DNA from: an uncultured Spirochaetaceae bacterium
GTDB lineage: Bacteria; Spirochaetota; Spirochaetia; Sphaerochaetales; Sphaerochaetaceae
Length of the DNA: 57,935 nucleotides
Direction of reading: 5' to 3'
Assembly (NCBI GenBank): GCA_944389505.1
Contig: CALXMP010000012.1
Location: 1-57,935, forward strand
Every line of letters begins with the position of its first letter. Positions within the stretch are counted from its first letter, which is position 1. Shown piece by piece: positions 15,248-24,673 of this stretch. Made by a program: the position numbers and the translations under genes. The notes under the pieces are model-generated. The model did not search any database and had not been told where the DNA came from. It saw nothing but the letters and a program-made list of their open reading frames with translations.

Positions 15248-17522
15248 TAGAACTGTAAGGGATATAGAGCTTGATAAGGTCCTTGATGGCGTCCGGAAGT
15301 ATTCGCTCTCCCCAGAAGGGCGAGAGGGAATATCCCCATCGCTGTTCACTTCCGATCCTGATGTGATTGAAAGCCGTGCTGCGGTTATTGACCGTTATAT
15401 GTCCCTTCCTGAGGGCGATGCTCCCGATCCATTCCCTCCTGTAAGGGATATCTTCTCATATGCATCACGCACCCATGCAGATCTCTCCGGTGCCGATATA
15501 CGGCGTGTCGGACTCTTTCTGGCATCTTATATTTCAATGCTCAAGTATATAGGCGAGGAAGATGATATACACAGCGAGGACGAGGTCCTTTCCGACGATA
15601 TCCTCTCAGCCCTTGATACCGATGGTGCCGTATACGATGATCATCCCCGCCTGAGGCCTCTCCAGAGAGAGCTTGAAAGGGTCCGGTCAGAAAGGATGAG
15701 GAGCGCCGCCTCTTTCATGCATGATAACCGCGATAGCATACAGCAGTCAGAACCTTTATATCGTAATGAGCGTATAGTAATCCCATTACGGAATGATTCA
15801 AAGATTGTTGATAGCTGCTATGTCTCAGGTTCATCTTCATCCGGCTCAACGCTCTTTGCAGAGCCATTCGAGCTTGTATCCCTGAATAACGAGGCAGTGA
15901 TCGCAAGGGAGCGCATACAGGCGGAGAAGGCAAGGATCCTGCACGAGCTTTCCGATAGAGCCAGAAGCACGATACCTTTCATGAAGAAGATGCTGGAGCG
16001 TGTGATCGTCTTCGATTTCCACCATTCCTTTGCTGTCTGGGCAAAGAGGCGTAAGGCTCATCATCCGCAGCGAGGGGCAGAGCTATCCCTGCTCAATGCC
16101 GTACATCCCCTTATCGGGAAGGATGCTGTTCCTATCACCGTAAGGCTCGATAAAGGCATCAAGGCAGTTGTATTCTCCGGCGCAAATGCCGGCGGAAAGA
16201 CGGTAACGATGAAGACGATTGCTCTCTCTGTTGCTTTGAATCAGATCTCTGGCTATATAACGGCTTCGGAGCTTTCCGTGCTTCCTGTTTTCTCCTCCAT
16301 CTATTCCGATATCGGGGATGGGCAGTCAATCCAGGATGCGGCATCGACGTTCTCTTCGCATATGAAGAATATCGCATCGATAACCTCCCGCTGCGATGAT
16401 GCATCCCTTGTCATTCTTGATGAGCTTGGATCTGGGACGGATCCGGAGGAGGGTGCAGCCCTGTCATCTGCAATCCTTAGATATCTTGCATCGCATGCTT
16501 GTCTCACATGCATCACATCGCATTACTCCCAGGTGAAGAGCTTTGCATACTCCGAGGAGAATATGATGAATGCGTCGATGGAGTTCGATGAGCGTTCCGG
16601 GCTTCCTACATACCGTGTGCTTGAGGGAATTCCGGGAGACAGCCACGCCGTTGCGACTGCAAAGCGGATGGGAATGCCTCGAGTCATCACAGAGGAAGCC
16701 TCAAAGGCTCTGATGGGAGGTGAGGAGTCCTCTGCGAGGATCATAAAGGCGCTTTTGTCGAAGGAGAGGACTCTCGACAGGAAAATGACAGAGCTTTCTC
16801 TGAAGAACAGGGAAGCAGAGAGGCTTCGCTCAGAGCTTGCGGAGAAGGAGAAGAAGCTTGATGCGCTTGAGAATGAGCTGAGAAAGGATGGTGTTGCAGA
16901 GCTGTCATCATACCTCAGATCATCGCGCAGAACGCTCGAGAATCTCATCAGCGATATCCGCACAGGAAAGCTCACGACGGAGAAGATCCAGAAGGCAAAG
17001 GCCTTCATGCGCGATGTGGAGAAAAAGAGGGACACAGAGGAGAGCCTTGTAAGGGAGGAAGATGATGATGTGCAGGATGATCGTCCTTTCGCTCCTGGCG
17101 ATGATATCCTCTGCGGCAAGGCCGGGACTTCTGGCAAGGTTCTTGAGGTGAATGGGAACAATCTTGCAGTCCTGCTTGAGAACGGTCTCCGCATGACGAT
17201 AAAGCGCAGCATGGCAAGGCACAGCAAAAAGGAAGAGCCCAGGAAGGCTGCTCTGAGCTTCTCGGGAAGCTCCAGAAAGGCTTCATACACAATCGATCTG
17301 AGAGGCCTCACGCTTGAGGAGGCACTGCAGAGGATGGATGACCAGATGGAGGCTGCTATCCTTGCTGGAATGGGTACGTTCGGCATCATCCATGGCTTCG
17401 GAGATGGCATTCTCTCCCGCGGTATCCATGACTACCTTTCGAAGCGCAGAGAGGTGAAGGACTACTACTTTGCCCGTCCGGAGGATGGCGGTATGGGCAA
17501 GACCTATGTCGAACTGAAGTAA
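15240..17522 (+). CDS. mutS2: endonuclease/ATPase MutS2
   Basis: A 760-residue MutS2 protein starting at GTG. The Walker A motif, GANAGGKTVT, is near residue 315; LDELGSGTDPEEGAAL is the Walker B/signature. A coiled-coil region follows (about 500-600), then a C-terminal Smr nuclease domain (about 680-760, with DLRG and HGFGDGIL). MutS2 suppresses recombination, and in some bacteria rescues collided ribosomes, which fits its coupling to rsgA through an 8-base overlap. No clear terminator follows. Confidence 0.88.
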   Translation: MDDRTVRDIELDKVLDGVRKYSLSPEGREGISPSLFTSDPDVIESRAAVIDRYMSLPEGDAPDPFPPVRDIFSYASRTHADLSGADIRRVGLFLASYISMLKYIGEEDDIHSEDEVLSDDILSALDTDGAVYDDHPRLRPLQRELERVRSERMRSAASFMHDNRDSIQQSEPLYRNERIVIPLRNDSKIVDSCYVSGSSSSGSTLFAEPFELVSLNNEAVIARERIQAEKARILHELSDRARSTIPFMKKMLERVIVFDFHHSFAVWAKRRKAHHPQRGAELSLLNAVHPLIGKDAVPITVRLDKGIKAVVFSGANAGGKTVTMKTIALSVALNQISGYITASELSVLPVFSSIYSDIGDGQSIQDAASTFSSHMKNIASITSRCDDASLVILDELGSGTDPEEGAALSSAILRYLASHACLTCITSHYSQVKSFAYSEENMMNASMEFDERSGLPTYRVLEGIPGDSHAVATAKRMGMPRVITEEASKALMGGEESSARIIKALLSKERTLDRKMTELSLKNREAERLRSELAEKEKKLDALENELRKDGVAELSSYLRSSRRTLENLISDIRTGKLTTEKIQKAKAFMRDVEKKRDTEESLVREEDDDVQDDRPFAPGDDILCGKAGTSGKVLEVNGNNLAVLLENGLRMTIKRSMARHSKKEEPRKAALSFSGSSRKASYTIDLRGLTLEEALQRMDDQMEAAILAGMGTFGIIHGFGDGILSRGIHDYLSKRREVKDYYFARPEDGGMGKTYVELK

Positions 17523-17734
17523 TCCGGTAGCGTATCACACGGAAGCATCATGATTCCTGTATCATGGCATTACTGTATTGGTATTATTGTTTGCATGCAA
17601 TTGATTGGTATGCATATATAACAGTGCAATAAACTTTATAATTTTAATATAAATTCTGTAATTTAAAATATAATAACAAATTTAAAATGCATAATAACAT
17701 CATATTTCAGATATTATTATGCATGATTATCATT
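17523..17734. other. AT-rich convergent spacer
   Basis: A stretch of about 200 bases between convergent mutS2 and eamA that is far richer in A/T than its surroundings (runs of TTTAAAATATAATAAC type). I see no gene and no clean terminator hairpin. It could mark a past insertion or simply serve as a U-rich termination zone. Confidence 0.4.
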
Positions 17735-18610
17735 TTATTTTCTGAGAGTTTTAGGATTGATCTGCGATATAATGACTGCACCGAATACAAGGAGGCATCC
17801 GAAGAGCTCCTTTCCATTCATCCTCTCTCCGAGTATCAGTGCTCCTCCGATGGCAGCCCATACGCTTTCAAGAGAGAGTATCAGAACGGCATGGTCGGGG
17901 TTCATGTATTTCTGTCCGACTACCTGGAGTGTATATGCGATTCCGCAGGAGAATGCTCCAGCATAGAATACAGGGAGCCATGCTTCCATTATCGAGCTGA
18001 CTGCAGGTTCTTCAAAGAGGAACATGCCTATTGAGGAGAGTATGCCTCCTATGAGGAACTGCAGCATCGAGAGGAGTATCCCGTCAACATCCTTTCCAGT
18101 CCTGTCTATCGCCATGATATGGAGTGCGAAGAGGAATGCGCATGCGATGAGAAGACCGTCGCCTGCTGAGAGCGATAATCCTTCAGAGAGTGTCAGGAAG
18201 TACATGCCTACAAGGGCAGCAGCTGCGCATAGCCATGTCCTGAGCCCTGGCCTCATCCCGAATACCATTGAGATTATCGGAACGATGATGATGTAGAGCG
18301 ATGTTATGAATCCTCCCTTCCCTGCGCCGGAGACTGCGATGCCTGCCTGCTGCGTCACGGCAGCGGCTGAGAGACAGAGCCCGCAGATTGCTCCTCCTTT
18401 AAGGGCTTTGCGGAAGTATTCCCTGTCGCCTCTGTGTCTCCGTATTCCGGGGATGGCGAAGGGAATGAGAACGATAGCGCCTATGATCAGGCGTACGGCA
18501 TTGAATGTGAATGGCCCTATGCTCTCTGCTGAGACGGACTGTGCTACAAATGAAAGACCCCATATCAATGAGGTCAGGAGCAGGAGAAGGCCTGCATTTC
18601 TTTCTTTCAT
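17735..18610 (-). CDS. EamA/DMT-family transporter
   Basis: A 291-residue inner-membrane protein with ten hydrophobic segments in two five-helix halves, the mark of EamA drug/metabolite exporters. Typical strings include LIWGLSFVAQSVSAE near the start and the second-half EamA motif AIGGALILGERM. I chose the ATG at 18610 (MKERNAGLLLLL) because a promoter, TTGATT-17-TAAACT, ends seven bases before it; the 36-base upstream extension has no promoter and no Shine-Dalgarno. Substrate unknown. Confidence 0.75.
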   Translation of the reverse strand: MKERNAGLLLLLTSLIWGLSFVAQSVSAESIGPFTFNAVRLIIGAIVLIPFAIPGIRRHRGDREYFRKALKGGAICGLCLSAAAVTQQAGIAVSGAGKGGFITSLYIIIVPIISMVFGMRPGLRTWLCAAAALVGMYFLTLSEGLSLSAGDGLLIACAFLFALHIMAIDRTGKDVDGILLSMLQFLIGGILSSIGMFLFEEPAVSSIMEAWLPVFYAGAFSCGIAYTLQVVGQKYMNPDHAVLILSLESVWAAIGGALILGERMNGKELFGCLLVFGAVIISQINPKTLRK

Positions 18611-18684
18611 GGCGGAGAGTTTACAGAGTGAGGCTGGGGTAATCAAGAGTTGCGCGGTCGATTTTGCCGTGTGATAATCCTCAT
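18611..18684. promoter_or_regulatory. back-to-back promoters for eamA and udp, both predicted leaderless
   Basis: Minus strand: TTGATT (18641-18646), 17 bases, TAAACT (18618-18623), seven bases, ATG of the transporter. Plus strand: TTGCGC (18650-18655), 17 bases, GATAAT (18673-18678), six bases, ATG of uridine phosphorylase. Neither start has a Shine-Dalgarno. The two -35 boxes are three bases apart. Confidence 0.6.
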
Positions 18685-19470
18685 ATGGTTGATTACATGA
18701 ATGGAACAGGAGTCCAGTACCATATCCGTACGAAAAAAGGCGATACAGGCCGCTATGCGATACTCCCGGGCGATCCGAAGCGCGTTCCCCTTATCGCAAA
18801 GTACCTCGATGATGCTGTCCAGATAGCGGATAACAGGGAGTATGTGACATATACCGGCTATCTCGGAGGGGAGAAGGTCTCCGTCACATCAACCGGCATC
18901 GGCGGTCCCTCTGCAGCGATTGCTATGGAGGAGCTCTTCAGGTGCGGTACCGATACATTCATACGCATCGGCACATGCGGAGGGATATCGATGGATGTGT
19001 TGAGTGGGGATGCTGTGATTGCGACAGGGGCTGTGAGGCAGGAGGGCACAAGCCTTCAATATGCGCCCCTGGAATTCCCCGCCGTTGCGGATTTCGGCGT
19101 CGTCCAGGCTCTTGTTGAAAGCGCTATAAGCCATGGCTCCCGCTATCATACGGGAATCGTGCAGTGCAAGGATTCCTTCTATGGCCAGCTTGATCCTGAT
19201 AGAATGCCTGTATCAGGCGAACTGAAGACGAAATGGGAGGCATGGAAGAGGCTGGGCGTCCTCGCATCGGAGATGGAGAGCGCCGCTCTTTTCACAGTCG
19301 CCTCATCCCTTGGAGCCCGATGCGGCTCTGTCTTTGCAGTCGTAAGCAATCAGGAAAGGGCAGCCGCTGGGCTGGATAATCCCATCCTCCATGATACAGA
19401 CCTCGCGATCAGAATCGCAGTCGGGGGCATAATGAATCTTATCCTGAAAGACAGGAAATCATCTGTATAG
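18685..19470 (+). CDS. udp: uridine phosphorylase
   Basis: A 261-residue nucleoside phosphorylase of the PNP/UDP family. [13 protein letters not shown] near the start, RIGTCGGI (phosphate site) and [14 protein letters not shown] (nucleoside site with the conserved Glu-Met-Glu) are clear. It splits uridine with phosphate to uracil and ribose-1-phosphate in the cytosol for salvage. The start at 18685 follows the -10 box by six bases; a TTG at 18664 would start ahead of the -10. Purine versus pyrimidine preference cannot be proven from motifs alone. Confidence 0.8.
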   Translation: MVDYMNGTGVQYHIRTKKGDTGRYAILPGDPKRVPLIAKYLDDAVQIADNREYVTYTGYLGGEKVSVTSTGIGGPSAAIAMEELFRCGTDTFIRIGTCGGISMDVLSGDAVIATGAVRQEGTSLQYAPLEFPAVADFGVVQALVESAISHGSRYHTGIVQCKDSFYGQLDPDRMPVSGELKTKWEAWKRLGVLASEMESAALFTVASSLGARCGSVFAVVSNQERAAAGLDNPILHDTDLAIRIAVGGIMNLILKDRKSSV

Positions 19471-19767
19471 GCTGATTCCCCGGTCCTTGTACTCCTTCTC
19501 CGTCCTCTCAAGAAGCGCTCTGAGATCCTCATCGCTTCCTGCTTCCTTCTCAAGATCGATGGAGAAGAGCTCTAGCCCAGTCTCCGAGTAATCCTTCTGC
19601 AGCTCTGACGACCTGTGGCTTCCGAGATCCAGCGAGAAGCGTTCCTTCGTGATATCATTCACAGCATCCTCCGTTGCCGTGAGATAGACCTTTCCTGAAA
19701 GCAGATTCCTTATTGATATAAGCCCTCTGACGGGCTTGTCCCTTGTGTACAGCTCTTCGATATTCAT
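19459..19767 (-). CDS. GIY-YIG-like protein with a degenerate active site
   Basis: About 102 residues from the ATG at 19767 (a start 75 bases earlier is possible). [20 protein letters not shown] followed by [19 protein letters not shown] matches the layout of GIY-YIG nuclease proteins (GIYKI-N...GKVYIGST...H.N..LQ.D...G...F). The second motif reads VYLTA instead of YIG and the first is GLI, so the nuclease may be inactive. It is convergent with udp, whose last bases it overlaps. Function unknown. Confidence 0.55.
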   Translation of the reverse strand: MNIEELYTRDKPVRGLISIRNLLSGKVYLTATEDAVNDITKERFSLDLGSHRSSELQKDYSETGLELFSIDLEKEAGSDEDLRALLERTEKEYKDRGISLYR

Positions 19768-19841
19768 CGCTGGAATATTATCCAAAATCGACATAAAAGC
19801 AAATAATGAGCAAACTTCATATTGAAAATAGGTGTAATCCA

Positions 19842-19870
19842 TTGATTGTACATGCCCGTTGTTCTATAGT
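19842..19870 (+). promoter_or_regulatory. V-ATPase operon promoter
   Basis: TTGATT (19842-19847), 17 bases, TATAGT (19865-19870), with a normal leader and AGGTGG before the first ATG. Confidence 0.6.
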
Positions 19871-19901
19871 CATAGAAAACAAAAGAATTCAGGTGGAATA
19901 A

Positions 19902-20483
19902 ATGGAACAGCAGATTCAGGATCTTGTTGCCTCTATCCGCAAGGAAGGCATTGACAGCGCAAAAGCCGAAGCCGAAAGGATAATCAGCGAAGCCAGGGCT
20001 CAGGCCGATGCAATCGTGAAAGAGGCTGAGAAAGAGCGTGATAAGATGATCGCGGATGCTGAGAAGTCGATCGCGCTTGAGAAATCCTCCTCCGAGGCGA
20101 CGATAAAGCAGGCTGCACGCGATGTCTCCCTCTCTCTGAGGAAGAGCATCGAGGATGAGTATTCGAAGATACTCTCAGCGGCTATATCAAAGGAAATGCA
20201 TGGAAGCAATCTTGTTTCCATCATCAGTGCGGTTCTTTCAGGCGATCTCTCGGGGAAGGCTGTCGAGCTTCCGCAGGAAGATCTCAGTGCGCTTTCCGCA
20301 GAGCTTTCGAAGACATTCGCCTCTGAGATCGCATCGGGTCTTGAGTTCAGGCCTTCCCAGTCTGTGCAGGCAGGGTTCAGGATCTCGGAAAAGGATGGCT
20401 CCGGATATATCGATGTTTCCGCAGAGAAGTGCCAGGAGCTGCTCTTCCCATATCTTTCGGATTCTCTGAAGTCCATTCTCTGA
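19902..20483 (+). CDS. atpE: V-type ATPase subunit E
   Basis: A 193-residue protein. Residues 1-90 form a long charged coiled coil with Ala/Glu/Lys heptads, the peripheral-stalk half of subunit E; the C-terminal part is the globular A/B-binding head. It is the first gene of the seven-gene operon, as in Borrelia burgdorferi (BB0096) and Treponema. It links the catalytic head to subunit I. Sequence identity in this family is low, so the call leans on coiled coil plus position. Confidence 0.8.
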   Translation: MEQQIQDLVASIRKEGIDSAKAEAERIISEARAQADAIVKEAEKERDKMIADAEKSIALEKSSSEATIKQAARDVSLSLRKSIEDEYSKILSAAISKEMHGSNLVSIISAVLSGDLSGKAVELPQEDLSALSAELSKTFASEIASGLEFRPSQSVQAGFRISEKDGSGYIDVSAEKCQELLFPYLSDSLKSIL

Positions 20484-20489
20484 GGTCCT

Positions 20490-21023
20490 ATGGCTGAGTA
20501 CTACTATTTTGCTTCGACTCTTCCGATGCTCTCAATGGGCAAGGAACTTCCGATCACATATGAGGAATTCATGGCAAAGGCCAGGGAGCAGCTTTCCAAG
20601 AAGGATTACAGGGATCTTGAGAAGGCTGTGTTCTCTTCCTCTGCCGATGCTGCAGGGAATCCTGTCGTAAGGGAGTGGCAGGAGTACTCGGAGAAGATAA
20701 GGGCAGTAATGAATTCCGTCAGAGCTGAGAAGCTCGGCTTCCCCGGATACGAGGTTGTGTCCGGAGGGGAGAAGATCTTCGAGGACCGCATAAGATCGAT
20801 TGTCGAGGATCTCGATCCGCTTGAAGGCGAGAGGGCTCTTCTTGGAATGTACTTTGATTTCCTGTCGTCGAGGGAGGGCGGGTCTCCGTTCTCTTCCCGT
20901 GCTCTGATGATATACTCGCTGAAGCTTCAGCTTATGGAGCGCAGCTCATCATTCAGCCAGAAAAAGGGTCTTTCGGAATTCGACAGGCTATATAAGGAAA
21001 TTGAAACGGATATTTTCCGGTAA
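20490..21023 (+). CDS. DUF2764 protein of V-ATPase operons
   Basis: A 177-residue soluble protein beginning MAEYYYFASTLPMLSMG, the hallmark opening of DUF2764. It sits between subunits E and A, where spirochaetes such as Borrelia have an uncharacterised gene (BB0095). Its position and constant linkage suggest it replaces the missing C (central stalk/rotor adaptor) subunit or helps assembly; this is inference. Confidence 0.75.
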   Translation: MAEYYYFASTLPMLSMGKELPITYEEFMAKAREQLSKKDYRDLEKAVFSSSADAAGNPVVREWQEYSEKIRAVMNSVRAEKLGFPGYEVVSGGEKIFEDRIRSIVEDLDPLEGERALLGMYFDFLSSREGGSPFSSRALMIYSLKLQLMERSSSFSQKKGLSEFDRLYKEIETDIFR

Positions 21024-21032
21024 GGAGATAAT

Positions 21033-22760
21033 ATGGCATCAACAGCTTCTGGCCTGGTGACCGGCGTCAACGGGAACATGGTTAATGTTAGGTTCTCGGA
21101 CCAGGTAATAAAGAACGAGGTAGGATACATCCATGTAGGTGATACCCGTCTCAAGAGCGAGATCATAAGGATCACCGATGGAATAGCATCGCTTCAGGTC
21201 TATGAGATGACCGGAGGAATCGCAGTAGGCGATGAGGTCGAATTCACAGGGGAGATGCTCTCTGTAGAGCTTGGCCCTGGACTCCTTACCCAGGTCTTCG
21301 ATGGACTGCAGAACCCTCTTCCCGGACTAGCGGAGAAGTGCGGGTTCTTCCTTGAGAGAGGTGTGTATCTCGATCCTCTCCCGGATAAGGAGTGGGATTT
21401 CACTCCTACGAAGAGCGTAGGGGACAAGGTGATTGCCGGCGATTCATTCGGCTATGTCCCAGAGGGCATCTTCCGCCATGAGATCATGGTCCCATTCACG
21501 CTCCAGGGAGAGTGGACGATTAAGAGCATCGCCGATAAAGGCATGCATAGAAGCCGTGAGACAATCTGCGTGATCGAGGATGGAAGGGGCAATGAGAGGG
21601 ATCTCTCAATGATCATAACCCAGCCTGTGAAGGTCGCTATCAAGGGTTATGCGGACAGAGTCCTTCCCGATGAGACCATGGTCACGAAGGTAAGGATCAT
21701 CGATACCTTCCTTCCTGTGGCAAAGGGCGGTACTTACTGTATCCCTGGTCCATTCGGCGCAGGAAAGACCGTTCTCCAGCATCTGACTTCAAGGAATGCT
21801 GATGTCGATATCGTAATTATCGCAGCATGCGGCGAGCGTGCTGGTGAGGTTGTCGAGATCCTCAAGGAATTCCCTGAGCTTACTGACCCGAAGACCGGAA
21901 GAAGCCTCATGGAGAGGACCATCATAATCTGCAATACATCGAGTATGCCTGTTGCGGCAAGAGAGGCTTCCGTATACACGGCGGTAACGATGGCTGAGTA
22001 CTACAGGAATATGGGACTGGATGTCCTCCTTCTTGCTGATAGTACTTCCCGCTGGGCGCAGGCTATGAGAGAGATGTCTGGTCGTCTCGAGGAGATTCCT
22101 GGAGATGAGGCATTCCCTGCATACCTTGAGTCAAGGATTGCAGAGTTCTATGAGAGAGCAGGAAAGGTAAAGCTCCGCGATGGACGCACAGGCACTGTCA
22201 CGATCGGTGGAACGGTATCCCCGGCTGGTGGAAACTTCGAGGAGCCTGTAACTCAGGCGACGCTCAAGGTCGTAGGTGCATTCCATGGTCTTTCCAGAGA
22301 GCGCTCCGATGCAAGAAAGTATCCTGCAATCGATCCTCTCGATTCATGGTCAAAATATGAGGGGATAATCGATAAGGATAAGGTTGCCGAGGCATATTCA
22401 TACCTCAGAAGGGGCAATGAGGTCGGACAGATGATGAAGGTCGTCGGAGAGGAGGGAACATCGCTTGAGGACTATGTGGTCTATCAGAAGGGTGAGTTCC
22501 TCGATTCGGCATATCTCCAGCAGAATTCCTTCGATCCTGTTGATGCTTCCGTCACAGTAGACAGGCAGCGCCTTGTATTCTCCGTCATGTACGATATCCT
22601 CACTTCATCATTCGCGCTTGAGGATAAGAAGGACGCACGTCTCTTCTTCAATGAGCTCAGGCAGCGTTTCCTTGACTGGAACGGAACTGCGGAGTCTGAT
22701 GAGCGCTTCGGAACGCTCAAGGAGGATCTCGAATCCTTCTATAAGGGAAGGAGGAAGTAA
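21033..22760 (+). CDS. atpA: V-type ATPase catalytic subunit A
   Basis: A 575-residue subunit A. The Walker A motif reads GPFGAGKTVLQH (near residue 238). The non-homologous insertion typical of V/A-type A subunits precedes it, and the DSTSRWAQAMREMSGRLEE motif follows. It hydrolyses or makes ATP in the cytosolic head. Good Shine-Dalgarno (AAGGAGA). In spirochaetes the complex probably pumps Na+ or H+; the ion is set by subunit K, not here. Confidence 0.93.
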   Translation: MASTASGLVTGVNGNMVNVRFSDQVIKNEVGYIHVGDTRLKSEIIRITDGIASLQVYEMTGGIAVGDEVEFTGEMLSVELGPGLLTQVFDGLQNPLPGLAEKCGFFLERGVYLDPLPDKEWDFTPTKSVGDKVIAGDSFGYVPEGIFRHEIMVPFTLQGEWTIKSIADKGMHRSRETICVIEDGRGNERDLSMIITQPVKVAIKGYADRVLPDETMVTKVRIIDTFLPVAKGGTYCIPGPFGAGKTVLQHLTSRNADVDIVIIAACGERAGEVVEILKEFPELTDPKTGRSLMERTIIICNTSSMPVAAREASVYTAVTMAEYYRNMGLDVLLLADSTSRWAQAMREMSGRLEEIPGDEAFPAYLESRIAEFYERAGKVKLRDGRTGTVTIGGTVSPAGGNFEEPVTQATLKVVGAFHGLSRERSDARKYPAIDPLDSWSKYEGIIDKDKVAEAYSYLRRGNEVGQMMKVVGEEGTSLEDYVVYQKGEFLDSAYLQQNSFDPVDASVTVDRQRLVFSVMYDILTSSFALEDKKDARLFFNELRQRFLDWNGTAESDERFGTLKEDLESFYKGRRK

Positions 22761-24059
22761 ATGCAGAAGGTCTATACGAAGATTGAATCTATTGTTGGAA
22801 ACGTCATCACTGTCAGGGCAGAGGGCGTAAGGAACAATGACCTGGCAGAGATCACGACATCGCGCGGCAAGGGTTTTGCCAACGTAATAAAGCTCGATGG
22901 GGACAAGGTATCCCTTCAGGTATTCCAGGGAGCAATGGGTGTTTCCACAGGAGACAGCGTCCGCTTTCTAGGTGTGCCGATGAGAGTCAGCTTCTCCGAT
23001 AATCTTCTCGGACGCATCTTCGATGGTGCAGGCCATCCGAGGGATAACGGTCCTGAGCTTACGGAGAACATGATTGAGATCGGTGGTCCTTCAGTAAACC
23101 CGTCAAGGAGAATCCTCCCGAATAAGATGATCAGGACAGGTATCCCGATGATCGATGTATTCAATACCCTCGTTGAGTCGCAGAAGCTTCCGATCTTCTC
23201 AATCTCCGGCGAGCCATATAACCAGCTTCTGGCCCGTATCGCTATGCAGGCCGAGGTTGATATCATCGTTCTCGGAGGAATGGGACTGAAGTATGATGAC
23301 TATCTCTTCTTCAGGAATACGCTGGAAAGCTCCGGCGCTCTCTCAAGAACGATAATGTTCATCCATACCGCATCCGATCCTACTGTAGAATGTACACTTG
23401 TTCCGGACCTCTCGCTTGCTGTAGCGGAGCGCTTTGCCCTTCAGGGAAAGAAGGTCCTCGTTCTTCTTACCGATATGACGAACTTCTGCGATTCGCTGAA
23501 GGAGACTGCGATTACGATGGAGCAGGTTCCTTCCAACAGAGGATACCCTGGCGATCTCTATTCCGCTCTCGCATCCCGCTATGAGAAGGCTGTATCGTTT
23601 GAAGGTGCCGGATCCGTTACGATCCTCGGTGTCACGACGATGCCTGGCGATGATGTAACCCATCCTGTACCGGACAATACCGGATACATCACCGAGGGAC
23701 AGTACTATCTGAAGAATGGTCACATCGAGCCATTCGGATCGCTTTCCCGTCTGAAGCAGAACGTCAACAAGGATACACGCTCAGACCACAGATCGCTGAT
23801 GGATGGCATGATCAAGCTCTACAGCGCATACAAGGATTCCCTTGAGAAGCGCTCAATGGGATTCATGATGTCTGACTGGGATGAGAAGCTCCTGAAGTAT
23901 GGTGCGGAGTTCGAATCGAGGATGATGGACCTCTCTGTGAATATTCCTCTCGAAGAGGCTCTCGACGAGGGCTGGAAGATCCTTGCTGAGTGCTTCGAGC
24001 CTAATGAGACAGGACTCAGGACTGAGCTCATAGAGCAGTACTGGCCCAAGGAGCGCTAG
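22761..24059 (+). CDS. atpB: V-type ATPase regulatory subunit B
   Basis: A 432-residue subunit B, starting directly after the subunit A stop. It lacks a Walker A lysine, as expected for B, and has [20 protein letters not shown] in its place. It also has the [17 protein letters not shown] and [20 protein letters not shown] segments. It forms the head hexamer with A. Confidence 0.92.
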   Translation: MQKVYTKIESIVGNVITVRAEGVRNNDLAEITTSRGKGFANVIKLDGDKVSLQVFQGAMGVSTGDSVRFLGVPMRVSFSDNLLGRIFDGAGHPRDNGPELTENMIEIGGPSVNPSRRILPNKMIRTGIPMIDVFNTLVESQKLPIFSISGEPYNQLLARIAMQAEVDIIVLGGMGLKYDDYLFFRNTLESSGALSRTIMFIHTASDPTVECTLVPDLSLAVAERFALQGKKVLVLLTDMTNFCDSLKETAITMEQVPSNRGYPGDLYSALASRYEKAVSFEGAGSVTILGVTTMPGDDVTHPVPDNTGYITEGQYYLKNGHIEPFGSLSRLKQNVNKDTRSDHRSLMDGMIKLYSAYKDSLEKRSMGFMMSDWDEKLLKYGAEFESRMMDLSVNIPLEEALDEGWKILAECFEPNETGLRTELIEQYWPKER

Positions 24060-24060
24060 A

Positions 24061-24672
24061 GTGGGTGTAAAGCTTACCAAGAATGAGCAGAAGAAGCAGA
24101 AGGACGCCCTTAAGCAGTTCCAGCGCTATCTTCCCACGCTGCAGCTCAAGCAGCAGCAGCTCCAGGCTGTCATAAGGGAGTCTGAGCAGGAGATAGCGAA
24201 GCTGAAGGAGGAGCAGGCCAAAGCCAAGGCTTCCCTTTCAGGCTGGATCGCTGTATATGGTGAGAATGCTTCTTTCCCCCCTGAAAGATCCATCGGTACG
24301 CTTGTCAAGGTCGACAGGATAGAGAAGGACAGGGGGAATATAGCTGGTGTGGAAGTGCCTGTGTTCAGGGAGCTTGTCTTCAAGCCCATTGAATACGATC
24401 TGGACTTCTATCCGCTCTGGGTCGACAAGGCGATTGTCGCCCTGAGGGATATAGCGAAGTTCGATGCACTTGTAAGGACTCTGGAGGAAAGGATCGAGCT
24501 CCTTTCTGCAGAGCTTAGAACGACGACACAGCGCGTCAATCTCTTTGAGAAGGTGAAGATACCTGAGGCAAAGGAGAATATCAGGGTGATAGGAATCTAT
24601 CTCCAGGATCAGCAGACGGCCGCTGTTGTGCGCGGAAAGATAGCCAAGAAGAAGCTGGTGAAGGCAGGTTGA
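24061..24672 (+). CDS. atpD: V-type ATPase subunit D (central shaft)
   Basis: A 203-residue protein starting at GTG one base after the B stop, with AAGGAG inside the end of gene B as its Shine-Dalgarno. Two long helices at each end (KKQKDALKQFQRYLPTLQL; RTTTQRVNLFEKVKIPEAK) pair into the rotating shaft of V-ATPases. The central part is globular. Confidence 0.87.
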   Translation: MGVKLTKNEQKKQKDALKQFQRYLPTLQLKQQQLQAVIRESEQEIAKLKEEQAKAKASLSGWIAVYGENASFPPERSIGTLVKVDRIEKDRGNIAGVEVPVFRELVFKPIEYDLDFYPLWVDKAIVALRDIAKFDALVRTLEERIELLSAELRTTTQRVNLFEKVKIPEAKENIRVIGIYLQDQQTAAVVRGKIAKKKLVKAG

Positions 24673-24673
24673 T

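Noticed and set aside
15240-17522. Long open frames antisense to mutS2, such as 16523-17410.
   Set aside because: They have Ser/Leu-rich composition typical of antisense shadows, no ribosome-binding sites, and the forward strand encodes a clear MutS2.
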